From positions 186,001-250,000 of the forward strand of contig NZ_BOQP01000004.1 of assembly GCF_018332715.1 (NCBI RefSeq): 64,000 bases of DNA, written 5' to 3'. Each line of letters begins with the position of its first letter. The stretch's first letter is position 1. The notes below the pieces were generated by a model. That model did no database searches. It was not told where the DNA came from and worked only from the letters and a program-made list of their open reading frames with translations. A program made the translations under genes and the position numbers. This document shows positions 17,562 to 26,259 of this stretch, one piece after another. This stretch comes from Winogradskya consettensis. Its GTDB lineage: Bacteria; Actinomycetota; Actinomycetes; Mycobacteriales; Micromonosporaceae.

Positions 17562-18241
17562 GCATGTCCCGTGTCACCGGACTCGGAGCAATGGGCGTCA
17601 TCGTCGCCACGCTCGGCGCCTGCAGCAGCACTCCCCCACCGGCAACCGCACCGTCGGCGACGGCCCCGTCGGCAGGGGCCCCGTCCACAGCAGCACCGGC
17701 GACCGCCGCTCCCGTTGAACCTCCGGCCACTACGGCGGCGACAGAGCCAACCACCGCCACGCCGGCCAGAACGACCGCGGCGCCGACCAGCAATCCGACG
17801 GTGGAGTCCGATTTGTCGCAGCTCAAGAAGCTCGGCATCACCACCGGCTCCGGCGTCCTGATCGACGTCGCCGATGACGGCGCCGACCGTTTCCTGCAGG
17901 TGGGAAAGAACGGCGTGGTCGACTTCACCGGCACCACCAGCACCGACTCCACGATGATGGCGCTGAAACCGGCCCCGGTGGCGGCGAGCAACCGTGTGGT
18001 GATCAAGCCACCGTTCTGGAACGAGGACCTCGGCGCCGGCTCGTGCGTCGCCGACACCGCCGGAGCCGCCCTGAAGCTGGAGACCTGCCGGCCCGGGAAG
18101 GCTTCCCAGGTCTGGCAGGTCATCCCCGCGGGCGACTCCGGTCAGTTCGAGCTACGCGGCACCTTCGGCATCCTGAGCGTCGACAACGGCAAGCTCGTCA
18201 CCGCCGGGGGCCGCACCGGGTTGCAGACGAAGCAGTTCTAG
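17558..18241 (+). CDS. Secreted lipoprotein, third copy of the sigma-partner ectodomain
   Basis: The product is 227 residues with a lipoprotein signal (lipobox TLGAC), a long Ala/Pro/Thr linker and a C-terminal domain nearly identical to that of the lipoprotein at 10319. Shared features are DLSQLKKLG, GVLIDVADDG, SCVADT, LETCR and GDSGQFEL, with a closing GRTGLQT. A strong AAGGAGG site precedes the ATG, which overlaps the PPOX stop. Coupling with a flavoprotein rather than a sigma factor shows the domain is used in several contexts. Function unknown; surface ligand binding is the simplest guess. Confidence 0.8.
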   Translation: MSMSRVTGLGAMGVIVATLGACSSTPPPATAPSATAPSAGAPSTAAPATAAPVEPPATTAATEPTTATPARTTAAPTSNPTVESDLSQLKKLGITTGSGVLIDVADDGADRFLQVGKNGVVDFTGTTSTDSTMMALKPAPVAASNRVVIKPPFWNEDLGAGSCVADTAGAALKLETCRPGKASQVWQVIPAGDSGQFELRGTFGILSVDNGKLVTAGGRTGLQTKQF

Positions 18242-19185
18242 TCACGCGGGATCGTGTGGGCGTTGGTGGCGAGCCAGGCGTCGAGGGTCTGCAGGTCCGG
18301 GTTGAGCCTGCGGACCGCCTCGATGTCGCGGACGCCGGTGAAGTAACCGTCGTGCTCGGTGTAGTACTGCAGCATGTTGCCGGCCTCGTCCGCGCCGGGG
18401 AAGCCGAGCGCGCGGTAGGCGTCGTGGGTCAGCGGCCGGTAGACGACGGGCTCGCCGACCGCGCGGGTCAGGCTCGCGGCGATCTGCTCGCCGGTGAGGT
18501 GCTCACCCGCGATGTGGACGGTCCGGCCGACGTAGTCCGTGCCGGCCTTCAGGATGCCGTACGCCGTCCGCCCGATGTCCTCCACCGCGATCCCTGCGAG
18601 CCGGCTGTCCCCCATGGGCAGCGACAGCGTCAGCACCCCGTCGTCGCCGCGGGTCGCACCCCAGCCCGTGGCGAAGTTCTCGAAGTAGAACGTGGTGCGC
18701 AGGAACGTGGTCGGCACACCGGCGTCGGTGAACAGCGCGTCCGCGTCGGCCTTCGCGTCGAAGTGCGGCACCTTGTACTTGCCCTGCAGCGTGGGCATCC
18801 GGTCGTCGTGGACGGGGATGCGGTCCCGGGTGTCCTCCAGCGTCGACCAGATCACGTGCTGCAGACCGGCCTGTTTCGCCGCCGCGGCCAGGTTCGCGGC
18901 CTCTTCCAGCTCCTTGTCCGCGGACATGTGCGCCCAGAAGTTGGTGACCAGGAACGCGCCGTACGCGCCGGTGAACGCCTTCACCAGGCTGTGCGCGTCG
19001 TAGTTGTCGGCCTCGATCACCTCGGCGCCGAGCTTCACGAGCTCCTGCGCCTTCTCCGAGGTCACGTCGCGGGTCAGCGCGCGGACGGTGAATTCGCTGC
19101 CCGGGTCGGCCAGGATCGCCTTAGCCAGACCGCCGCCCTGGGCACCGGTAGCGCCGACGATCGCGATGACCTTCTTCTCGTTCAT
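18238..19185 (-). CDS. NmrA-family NAD(P)-binding protein
   Basis: The product is 315 residues from the ATG at 19185. The N-terminus has the Rossmann signature AIVGATGAQGGGLAKAIL, followed by VIEADNYDAHSLVKAFTGAYG, typical of NmrA-like atypical short-chain reductases. Later segments (YFENFATGW, GRTVHIAGEHLTGEQIAASL) complete the family pattern. NmrA-like proteins bind NAD(P) and either reduce substrates or sense redox state. The usual catalytic Tyr-x3-Lys is not obvious (GKYKVPHFDAK is the nearest), so a regulatory role is possible. The gene converges with the lipoprotein by a 4-base overlap and appears monocistronic. Confidence 0.87.
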   Translation of the reverse strand: MNEKKVIAIVGATGAQGGGLAKAILADPGSEFTVRALTRDVTSEKAQELVKLGAEVIEADNYDAHSLVKAFTGAYGAFLVTNFWAHMSADKELEEAANLAAAAKQAGLQHVIWSTLEDTRDRIPVHDDRMPTLQGKYKVPHFDAKADADALFTDAGVPTTFLRTTFYFENFATGWGATRGDDGVLTLSLPMGDSRLAGIAVEDIGRTAYGILKAGTDYVGRTVHIAGEHLTGEQIAASLTRAVGEPVVYRPLTHDAYRALGFPGADEAGNMLQYYTEHDGYFTGVRDIEAVRRLNPDLQTLDAWLATNAHTIPRD

Positions 19186-19277
19186 TGCTGGCTCCTTGCG
19201 TCCGGGCCGGCCCCTCCGGCCTCTCGTGTCCCCCACAACCGGAGCAAGGCATCGATGATTCCCGATGGATAGTGACG

Positions 19278-20132
19278 TCAGACACCGCTGCGGGGGGAGG
19301 GCCGGCCCAGGGCGTGGGGCTGGTTGTGGCGGCTCGCGAACAGCAGCATCGCGAGCAGGGCCAACAGGTACGGCGCCGAGATCAGCAGTTGCGAGTTCAC
19401 GGTGACGCCCAGCGCGGGCAACGCCAGCCGGAGTGCGTCGGCGAGGCCGAACAGCGCGCAGCCCACCAGGGTCCGGGCGAGCCGCCAGCCGCCGAAGATG
19501 ACCGCGGCGATGACGAGGTAGCCCCGGCCGGCGGTCATGTTCTGGTTGAACGAGCCGACCTCCCCCACCGCGAGGTAGGCGCCGCCGAGCCCGGACAGCG
19601 CTCCACACCAGAGCAGGGCCTGCCGGCGCCGGAGGTTGACCCGGATGCCGGTCATGGCGGCGGCTTGCGGATTCTCCCCGGCCGCGCGTAGTTCCAGGCC
19701 CCAGCGGCTGCGGTCGACCAGCCACCACGTCGACGGGATGATGACTAGCAGCGACAACAGCGGCCAGCGTTCGGGCGGGCGGCTCAGCGGCGTCGCGGTC
19801 GCGATCAGATAGCTGGTCAGGCCGAGAACGAGCGCGTTGAGAACCAGGCCCACCACGAACGTGTTCACCGTGAGGCCGTGGGCGAGCACGCCGTGGACCA
19901 GGCCGATGAGCGCGCCGATGAGGATGCCCGCCAGCAGCCCGGCGAGGCCGCTGCCGGTGAGGCCGGCGACGGCGACCGCCCCGAACGCCGCGCCCAGCAT
20001 CATGGCCTCGACGGAGATGTTCAGCGTGCCGGCGCGTTCGGCGAGATACTCCCCGCAGGCGGCGAACGCGAGCGGGGCAGCCAGCCGCACCCCGCTGAAC
20101 AGGACGGTCTCGATGTCACCGGCAAGGCTCAT
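19278..20132 (-). CDS. BMP-family ABC importer permease 2 (NupQ/YufQ-like)
   Basis: The product is 284 residues from the ATG at 20132, overlapping the preceding permease stop as ATGA. It is strongly hydrophobic with about eight to ten helices and the motif AERAGTLNISVEAMMLGAA near residue 30, a hallmark of the BPD_transp_2 permeases of nucleoside/BMP transporters. A GENPQAAAMTGI segment near 155 matches the coupling region. It forms the membrane channel together with the 20129 permease. Known relatives import purine nucleosides or base-like compounds. Here the substrate may differ, given the P450 in the operon. Confidence 0.88.
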   Translation of the reverse strand: MSLAGDIETVLFSGVRLAAPLAFAACGEYLAERAGTLNISVEAMMLGAAFGAVAVAGLTGSGLAGLLAGILIGALIGLVHGVLAHGLTVNTFVVGLVLNALVLGLTSYLIATATPLSRPPERWPLLSLLVIIPSTWWLVDRSRWGLELRAAGENPQAAAMTGIRVNLRRRQALLWCGALSGLGGAYLAVGEVGSFNQNMTAGRGYLVIAAVIFGGWRLARTLVGCALFGLADALRLALPALGVTVNSQLLISAPYLLALLAMLLFASRHNQPHALGRPSPRSGV

Positions 20133-21151
20133 GCGGAGGACCACCGCTTGAGTGCCGGCGGGGCGACGAACGCCAGGACCAGCAGAGCCTTGACCACATC
20201 GACGAGGTACGACGGGACGCCGGTCGCCGCCAGGAAGCTCCCGCCCGAGCGCAGCACCGCGAACAGCCCCGCGACCGGGATCGCGAGCAGCGGCCGGTTC
20301 CGGGCGACCAGCGCGACCAGCAGACCGTCCCAGCCGATGCCGAGGGAGGTGCCCGGCTGGAGGCGGTTCGTACTGAGTGGACTCGTCAGCAGTACGGCCC
20401 CGGCGAGTCCGGCGAGGGCCCCGGAGATGGCGAGTGCTACGCCGCTCAGCGCTCCCACCCGGACCCCGGAATGCTGTGCTGCCAGGGGGTTGAGCCCCAG
20501 CATGGTGATCCGGAAACCCCAGCGGGTGCGGGCCAGGACCACCGCGACCAGGATCGCCGGCACCGCGGCGATCAGCAGGCCCGCGTTGATCTGGAGGCCC
20601 GGGTAGTGGCCGATCGAGCCGAGCAGGGCGTCCGCGGGCAGCTTGTTCGTCTGCGGGAGCACGGTCGCCCGGCCCAGTCGCGATTCCTGCAGCAGCCACG
20701 GGGTGTTCACCGCGAACGCGACGACCTGCTGCGCGAGGAACGCCATCAGCAGCGTGCTGACCACGATGTCGACGCCCCGCAGCCGGTGCATGAGCGAGCT
20801 GAGCCACGCCCAGAGACCCGCGGCGAGCGCGGACGCCAACAGGACGACCACGACCAGCGCGGGACCCGGGACGGCGAGGCGCAGTCCCACGGCGGCACCG
20901 GCGAGCGCACCGATGAGCACCTGACCCTCCTGGCCGATGTTGAACACGCCGGCGCGGGCGCTCACACAGGCGCCGACCGCGATGAGCAGCAGCGGGGCGG
21001 CGTACAGCAGGGTGAGGCTGACGGCGGTGGCGTCGCCGAGGCTGCCCCGGACGAGTGCCTGCAGGGCCGCCGGCGGGGAGCCGCCGGTGACGGTGATGAG
21101 CAGGGACGACAGGGCGAGGGCCACGACCAGGGCGGCTACGGTACGGATCAC
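20129..21151 (-). CDS. BMP-family ABC importer permease 1 (NupP/YufP-like)
   Basis: The product is 340 residues with about ten helices. The family signature (SARAGVFNIGQEGQVLIGA) lies near residue 65, and the MLGLNPLAAQHSGVRV segment near 225 would contact the ATPase. It starts in an ATGA overlap with the ATPase gene and ends in an ATGA overlap with the second permease, so subunit ratios are probably set by translational coupling. It pairs with the 19278 product as a heterodimeric channel. Confidence 0.88.
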   Translation of the reverse strand: MIRTVAALVVALALSSLLITVTGGSPPAALQALVRGSLGDATAVSLTLLYAAPLLLIAVGACVSARAGVFNIGQEGQVLIGALAGAAVGLRLAVPGPALVVVVLLASALAAGLWAWLSSLMHRLRGVDIVVSTLLMAFLAQQVVAFAVNTPWLLQESRLGRATVLPQTNKLPADALLGSIGHYPGLQINAGLLIAAVPAILVAVVLARTRWGFRITMLGLNPLAAQHSGVRVGALSGVALAISGALAGLAGAVLLTSPLSTNRLQPGTSLGIGWDGLLVALVARNRPLLAIPVAGLFAVLRSGGSFLAATGVPSYLVDVVKALLVLAFVAPPALKRWSSA

Positions 21152-22638
21152 CGTGCCACGCCACCGACGAGCAGCCCGAGCCGTTCCGTGGTGGCGTCCG
21201 CCGTGCGCAGCTCCCCGGCGATGCGGCCGGAGGCGATGACCGCGATCCGGTCGGTCAGCCCGAGAACCTCCTCGATCTCCGTGGAGATGAGCAGCACCGC
21301 CACCCCGTCACGCGCGCACGACCGCAGGCGGGCGTAGAGATCCTCGGCGGCGCCGACATCGAGACCGTGCGACGGCTGCGCGACGACCAGGACCTTCGTG
21401 TGCGCGGAGAGTTCGCGGGCCAGGACGACGCGCTGCTGGTTGCCGCCCGAGAGCGTACGCAGCGGAGCGTCCAGCGAGGCCCCGACGATGCCGAACTCCT
21501 CGGCGAGCCGCTCGGCGGTGCGGCGCAGCCGGCGCCGGTTGACCACCGGGTCCTTCATGACCAGGTTCGCGGCGACGCTCAGGTCGAGCACCACCCCGGC
21601 CCGGTGCCGGTCCTCCGGCACGATGCCCAGCCCGGCCCGGTGCAACGCTCCAGGTCTTTTCAAGGCGACGGGTACGCCACCCAGCTCGACAATCCCCGTG
21701 TCCGGCACGACCAGCCCGCTGAGCACGTCACCGAGCACCGTCTGCCCGTTGCCCTCGGCGCCGTACAACCCGGTTATCTCCCCGGGCCGCACGTCGAGGT
21801 CGACGCCGTTCAGAAACGGCCGGACCACCAGTCCCCGCAGCCGCATCGCCGGTTGCCGGGCCACGTCGGGCACCGTGCCGGGGCCGGTGGGGAGCAGTCC
21901 CAGCGCCGCGGCCTCGGCGCCGAGCGAGACGTCCCGCCCGACCATCTGTCGGGCGAGCTCCACGACGTCGGTGTCCCGGGTCGCGCTGCGGAAGACCACG
22001 CGGCCCCGGCGCAGCACGGTCACCCGGTCGGTTGCCGCGGTGATCTCCGCGAGCTTGTGGCTGATCAGTACGACTGCCCGTCGCTCCGAGCGCACCACGC
22101 GCCGCAGCACGGCGAACAGCTCGGCCGACTCGGCGCGGGTCAGCACCGACGTCGGTTCGTCGAGGATTAGCACGCCCGGGTCGCGGCGCAGGCATTTGAT
22201 CAGCTCGACCCGTTGCCGCTCACCGGCTGACAGCGTGCCGACGATGGCCAGCGGGTCGATCGGCAGCCCGTACCGTCGGGCGATCGCGAGAATCTCCGCC
22301 CGGGCCGCCGCCCGCCGGATGCGGCCGGTGTCGCCGAGGATGATGTTCTCCCAGACGGGCAGCGGGTCGATCAGGCTGAAATGCTGGTGCACCATGCCCA
22401 GCCCGAGCGCCGCCGCGTCCTGCGGGCCGGCGATGCGCACCGGCTCGCCGTCGCGCAGGACGGTGCCGGCGTCGCGGGTCTCCAGGCCGAACAGGATGCG
22501 CATCAGGGTGGACTTGCCGGCGCCGTTCTCCCCCAGCAGCCCGTGGATCTCGCCCGGGTCGATGTCGAGATCCACGCCGTCGCAGGCGATGACGGTGCCG
22601 TACCGCTTGGAGACGGCCCTCAGCGTCAGGGCGCTCAT
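21148..22638 (-). CDS. BMP-family ABC importer ATPase with two nucleotide-binding domains
   Basis: From the ATG at 22638 the product is 496 residues with two fused ATPase domains. The first has Walker A GENGAGKST near residue 38, signature LSAGERQRVE and Walker B LILDEPTSVL. The second has a degenerate P-loop GAEGNGQT, signature LSGGNQQRV and a Walker B altered to VLVVAQPSHGLD. This asymmetry is normal for the NupO/MglA/RbsA-like importer ATPases. It energises uptake by the two adjacent permeases. Two bases separate its start from the stop of the binding-protein gene. Confidence 0.92.
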   Translation of the reverse strand: MSALTLRAVSKRYGTVIACDGVDLDIDPGEIHGLLGENGAGKSTLMRILFGLETRDAGTVLRDGEPVRIAGPQDAAALGLGMVHQHFSLIDPLPVWENIILGDTGRIRRAAARAEILAIARRYGLPIDPLAIVGTLSAGERQRVELIKCLRRDPGVLILDEPTSVLTRAESAELFAVLRRVVRSERRAVVLISHKLAEITAATDRVTVLRRGRVVFRSATRDTDVVELARQMVGRDVSLGAEAAALGLLPTGPGTVPDVARQPAMRLRGLVVRPFLNGVDLDVRPGEITGLYGAEGNGQTVLGDVLSGLVVPDTGIVELGGVPVALKRPGALHRAGLGIVPEDRHRAGVVLDLSVAANLVMKDPVVNRRRLRRTAERLAEEFGIVGASLDAPLRTLSGGNQQRVVLARELSAHTKVLVVAQPSHGLDVGAAEDLYARLRSCARDGVAVLLISTEIEEVLGLTDRIAVIASGRIAGELRTADATTERLGLLVGGVAR

Positions 22639-22640
22639 GC

Positions 22641-23711
22641 TCAGGCGCCGAGCTTCTTTACTTCCGCCGCCGGATCGATCTTCTTGGCGCCGATGTCGGC
22701 GCTGAACGCCGCCAGCTTCGCGTTCTGCTCGGCGGTGCCGTGGCACAGCTTCACCGTCGGGTACGGATCGACGCCCAGCTGCCACGTCCGGGTCACACCC
22801 ATCCGCAGCTGCCCCGCGGCGAACTGGGTCAGGGCGACCTCGAAGTAGTCGCCCGGATCGAACAGCACGGAGACGTCGAACGTCGGGCCGGTCGACGCGC
22901 ACCGATCGGTGCCGGGCGTGAGCGTGATGAGCTTCTTCGAGTTGGCCAGCGCCGTGGCAGCGTCGGTGGCACCACCCAGGTACGGGTAGAGCACCCCGAC
23001 TCCCTGGCTCATCTGTGCCTGCGTGGCCTCCCTCGCCTTACCGGAGTCGTTGAAATCCCCGGCGTACGTGGTCACCAGCGTCGCGTCCGGGATGAGCTCG
23101 CGCATGCCCGCCTTGAACGCGGTCGACGCCACCACGGTGAAGTCTGCCTCCGGCCCGGTCACGAAGCCGGCCCTGGTGACACCGCGCTCCTGCATGAGCA
23201 ACCCGGCGGCATACCCGGCGACGAGCATCGACTGGTTCGGGTCGTCCGTCGACAGCATGATCTCCGGCGTCTGCGGGATGTTCGCCGACGACGGGACGTA
23301 CCAGGCGGTCTTCGCGCAGACCGACTCCGCCGAGGCCGGGATGGCGTCCTTGAGCTCGGTCGCGCCGATGGCCACCAGGTCGACCTTCTGCTGGCACAGC
23401 GCCCGCGCGGCGTTGAGCGCGTCGGCGATCGGCACGCTGCCCCGCTTGATCACCGTCCAGCCCTTGCTCCGCGCGAACGCCTCGGCCTTGACCACGAAGC
23501 TCTCGTAGTAGCCGTTGTCGTTGATATCGCCGGGGCTGAGCACCCCGACGACCACCTTGCCGTCGCCGTTCACATCGGGCTCACCGGCCGGCAGCGTCCC
23601 CGCCCCGGCCGCCGCCGAGGGATCCGAGACCTCCCCGGTCGCGGTCGCGTCGTTGCTGACGCACGCGGCGAGCAGGGCGGTCGCGACGATCGCCACCAGT
23701 GCTCTTCTCAT
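22641..23711 (-). CDS. BMP-family substrate-binding lipoprotein
   Basis: The ATG at 23711 gives 356 residues with a 17-residue lipoprotein signal (lipobox LLAAC). A GTG at 23729, overlapping the P450 stop as GTGA, would add six residues and fits the coupling pattern of this operon, so either start is possible. The mature part is a Bmp/PnrA-like periplasmic-binding fold: VVGVLSPGDINDNGYYESF, then DLVAIGATELKDAI and GYAAGLLMQ. Relatives capture purine nucleosides or autoinducer-type ligands. It delivers the ligand to the permeases encoded downstream. Confidence 0.88.
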   Translation of the reverse strand: MRRALVAIVATALLAACVSNDATATGEVSDPSAAAGAGTLPAGEPDVNGDGKVVVGVLSPGDINDNGYYESFVVKAEAFARSKGWTVIKRGSVPIADALNAARALCQQKVDLVAIGATELKDAIPASAESVCAKTAWYVPSSANIPQTPEIMLSTDDPNQSMLVAGYAAGLLMQERGVTRAGFVTGPEADFTVVASTAFKAGMRELIPDATLVTTYAGDFNDSGKAREATQAQMSQGVGVLYPYLGGATDAATALANSKKLITLTPGTDRCASTGPTFDVSVLFDPGDYFEVALTQFAAGQLRMGVTRTWQLGVDPYPTVKLCHGTAEQNAKLAAFSADIGAKKIDPAAEVKKLGA

Positions 23712-23725
23712 CCCGGGCACCCCGG

Positions 23726-24955
23726 TCACCAGCGGAACTCGAGTTCGAGCGGGCCGCGTACATTGATCGATCTCCGAAGTGGAATGTGCCGGTCGGTCGT
23801 GCGATGCAGTCCGGGCAGGCGTTCCGTCAGCACCTGGAGCGCGATGCGGCCCTGCACGCGAGCCGGCGCGGCACCGACACAGGTGTGCAGGCCCGCCCCG
23901 AACGAGAAGTGGCGTGACGGCTTGCGGGTCACGTCGAAGCGATCGGCGTCGGGGTAGCGGTCCTCGTCCCGGTTGGCCGAGGAGAACACCACCAGCACAT
24001 CGGCACCCTGCGGAATCTCGGCACCGCCGAGCTCGACCACCCGGGTGGCCCGGCGGAACATCGTCGGGATCGGCGTCTCGAACCGCAGCACCTCCTCGAC
24101 GGCGTTCGGAATCAGCGCGGGCTCCCGGCACAGCAGCTCCCACTGCTCCGGATGCGCCGCCAGCAGCCGTATCGCGCTGCCGATCAGGTCGGCGGTGGTG
24201 ATGTGGCTGGCCCCGAACGTGCTGCTGATCGTCGTGACCAGCTCGGTTTCCCGGTCCCGGTCCAGCGGCCCGTCCGCCGGCGCCAGCGCGGCCACGACAT
24301 CGCTGATCAGATCACCCTCGGGGGCGTCGCGGCGACGGCGCACGTACCCGGCGACGAGGTTCTTGAAGTTGACCACCCGCCTGGCGGCCTCCACCTCGTC
24401 GTCCTCGGCGAGATCGACATCGCCGAGCGAGAACGAAGCCTCACTGCCGGCCTTGACCGTCGCCACATCCTCCGGCGCGAACCCGAACAGCGCGGCGGCA
24501 GTCACGGCCGGCAGCGGCGCCGCGAATCGGGTGACCAGATCGGCACCACCGTCACCGACGAACGAATCCACCAGGGCATCGGCCCGCTCCCGGATGTCCG
24601 GCTCCATACCCTTGACCCGGCCGCTCGCGGTCAGATGCCTGGTGTACGGCTGCCGCAGCCGCCGGTGCACCTCCCCGTCGGACGTCACGTGGTCCGGCAC
24701 CATCGGGAAGCCATCGGCCAGCACCGTCAGCGTCGCCGGATACAGCTCCCGGATCGCCCGCAGACTGTTGACCGACGAGAACCCTTCCGGATCCTTGAGA
24801 ATCGCCTCGACGTCCCGGAACCGCGTGACCACCCAGGCATCCAGCCGCGGCGAATAGAAGACCGGCTCGTCACGGCGAGCCTGAGCGTAGAACGGGTAGG
24901 GGTCGTCGGAGTGCGCTCCGAGCGGGTCGTAGCTCTTGGCGAGTTCACTGACCAT
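23726..24955 (-). CDS. Cytochrome P450 monooxygenase
   Basis: The product is 409 residues from the ATG at 24955. The heme-binding loop FSFGAGLHTCVGAAPAR (Cys near 348) and the K-helix ExxR (EEVLR near 277) are intact. The I-helix reads FGASHITTADL. The Thr is kept, but the acidic residue that usually precedes it in bacterial P450s is replaced by Ile, which may change proton delivery. The family is a standard actinobacterial class I P450 needing ferredoxin partners, none of which are encoded here. It lies between an SCO6745-type protein and the binding-protein gene of an importer, suggesting it acts on the imported compound. Confidence 0.93.
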   Translation of the reverse strand: MVSELAKSYDPLGAHSDDPYPFYAQARRDEPVFYSPRLDAWVVTRFRDVEAILKDPEGFSSVNSLRAIRELYPATLTVLADGFPMVPDHVTSDGEVHRRLRQPYTRHLTASGRVKGMEPDIRERADALVDSFVGDGGADLVTRFAAPLPAVTAAALFGFAPEDVATVKAGSEASFSLGDVDLAEDDEVEAARRVVNFKNLVAGYVRRRRDAPEGDLISDVVAALAPADGPLDRDRETELVTTISSTFGASHITTADLIGSAIRLLAAHPEQWELLCREPALIPNAVEEVLRFETPIPTMFRRATRVVELGGAEIPQGADVLVVFSSANRDEDRYPDADRFDVTRKPSRHFSFGAGLHTCVGAAPARVQGRIALQVLTERLPGLHRTTDRHIPLRRSINVRGPLELEFRW

Positions 24956-24975
24956 CCATCGACAATGGACTATCG

Positions 24976-25830
24976 TTAGACAGGAGGCAACGGCCGCAGC
25001 GGAATCGGGTTGTCCTTCGGCAGCACGACCCACGTCCGCTCCGCCAACGGTCCCAGCAACTGGACACACCGGCGGGTGGCATCCTCACCGAGCCGCTCCC
25101 ACGGCCCGGCGGCCAGCCGGTCGGTGAGCGCTTCAACCTGTGCATACGCTTCCCGCGCAGCAGCGGTGGCCGTGCCGTCGCCGGCTATCCAGCCCCGGTC
25201 CGCCAGCCGGTGCAGCGCGGCCTGCCACTGCTCATCGGTCCAGCCGCGGGCCTGCTGCATGCTCGCGGGCAGCTCCCCGCCGTCCAGCACCGCCCGCCAG
25301 ACCACTGCCTCGCAGCCATCCACCCCGGCGGTGAGCAGCGCCGCCACGTGTCCGTCACCGCGGTGCTCCCGCAGCACGGTCGCCGCCTGCCACAACCGGC
25401 CCAGTGCGTCCTCGGGCCGGGGCAGGTCGGCGTTGGCGGCACCCAGCACCCGCCCGGGCAGCTCCACCTCGTCGGCCGCGGCGGAGAGCAGCTCGGCAAC
25501 CTCAGCCACCTCGGCGCCCTCCAGAAGATCACCGAGCGCCGCGCGAGCCCCCTCGAGCCGGGCTGTGAGGACCGCCTCCGGGCTGGCCCTGCTCCACACG
25601 TCCGGCAACGCCCGGGCAACCATCCCCGGCGCGAACCCGAAAAACGCCGCGACGACCGGCCCGGCCCCGACCGCCCCGAACGGCGCCGCCCTGCCCGCAA
25701 AGTATCCCCGCCAGAACCCCCGCAGCCCGGCATCCACGAACGCCGCCCGAGCCGCCGGAGCAAAATACGTAACAGCATGAAGCGGCTCGAACAACGACCA
25801 CACCCGCCGCGGCACCTCCATTGGCGTCAT
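24976..25830 (-). CDS. SCO6745-family protein (SalK-like), helical, function unknown
   Basis: This 284-residue helical protein has the typical opening RRVWSLFEPLHAVTYF, then GLRGFWRGYFAGRAAPFG, and the closing NPIPLRP. This matches the SCO6745-type actinobacterial family, which has winged-helix-like segments (WTDEQWQAALHRLADRGWI). A regulatory role is often suggested but not proven. Possible starts are 25830 (ATG), 25821 (ATG) or a TTG at 25842; none has a strong ribosome site. It ends 20 bases before the P450 start and is probably the first gene of the P450-transporter operon. Confidence 0.75.
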   Translation of the reverse strand: MTPMEVPRRVWSLFEPLHAVTYFAPAARAAFVDAGLRGFWRGYFAGRAAPFGAVGAGPVVAAFFGFAPGMVARALPDVWSRASPEAVLTARLEGARAALGDLLEGAEVAEVAELLSAAADEVELPGRVLGAANADLPRPEDALGRLWQAATVLREHRGDGHVAALLTAGVDGCEAVVWRAVLDGGELPASMQQARGWTDEQWQAALHRLADRGWIAGDGTATAAAREAYAQVEALTDRLAAGPWERLGEDATRRCVQLLGPLAERTWVVLPKDNPIPLRPLPPV

Positions 25831-25861
25831 ACCAGCACCCAACGCGACCCGGACCCCCTGG

Positions 25862-26197
25862 TCAAGCCCCCTCGGCGTGGCTCAGTCGATTGATCACCTC
25901 ATCGACGGTGAAATCCCACCCGGTCAACCGCCGCCCACTCCAATTGATCCCGACCCGGAAGTCATCCTCGGCCAGATCGGGCAAGGCCGCATCCCGCCAA
26001 TGCTCCAACGGCATCGAAACCACCCGGAACTCCAGCCCCCACAACGCAGCGGCGCGCTGCGCCCGTGCCCGCGACGACCAGTAGGGAAAGACCCGCCGGG
26101 GCGTCGGGCTGCCACTGTCATCCCTGACCCACCACACGGTCCGATGCTGCACGATCTCCCGGAAGAACGCCGCCGCCTGAGCCCCACTGACACTCAC
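25862..26197 (-). CDS. DUF2750-type small protein
   Basis: The product is 111 residues. The sequence pattern fits DUF2750: an N-terminal helix with a VQHRTVWWVRDDSG strand, a PYWSSRARAQRAAALW segment, and a C-terminal VGINWSGRRLTGWDFTVDEV. Proteins of this family are small and cytoplasmic and are found near polymorphic toxin loci among other places. It lies third behind the RHS toxin on the same strand, so a role as an extra immunity protein is possible but unproven. Confidence 0.7.
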   Translation of the reverse strand: MSVSGAQAAAFFREIVQHRTVWWVRDDSGSPTPRRVFPYWSSRARAQRAAALWGLEFRVVSMPLEHWRDAALPDLAEDDFRVGINWSGRRLTGWDFTVDEVINRLSHAEGA

Positions 26198-26259
26198 GCC
26201 TACCGAAAGCCCGTCTCGCCCGTGATCATCTCTCCACCAACGGTCGCGGATTGTGCACC

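Noticed and set aside
19278..25830. Part of a natural-product biosynthetic cluster because of the P450
   Set aside because: No scaffold-forming enzyme is present nearby; the gene is locked into a transporter operon.
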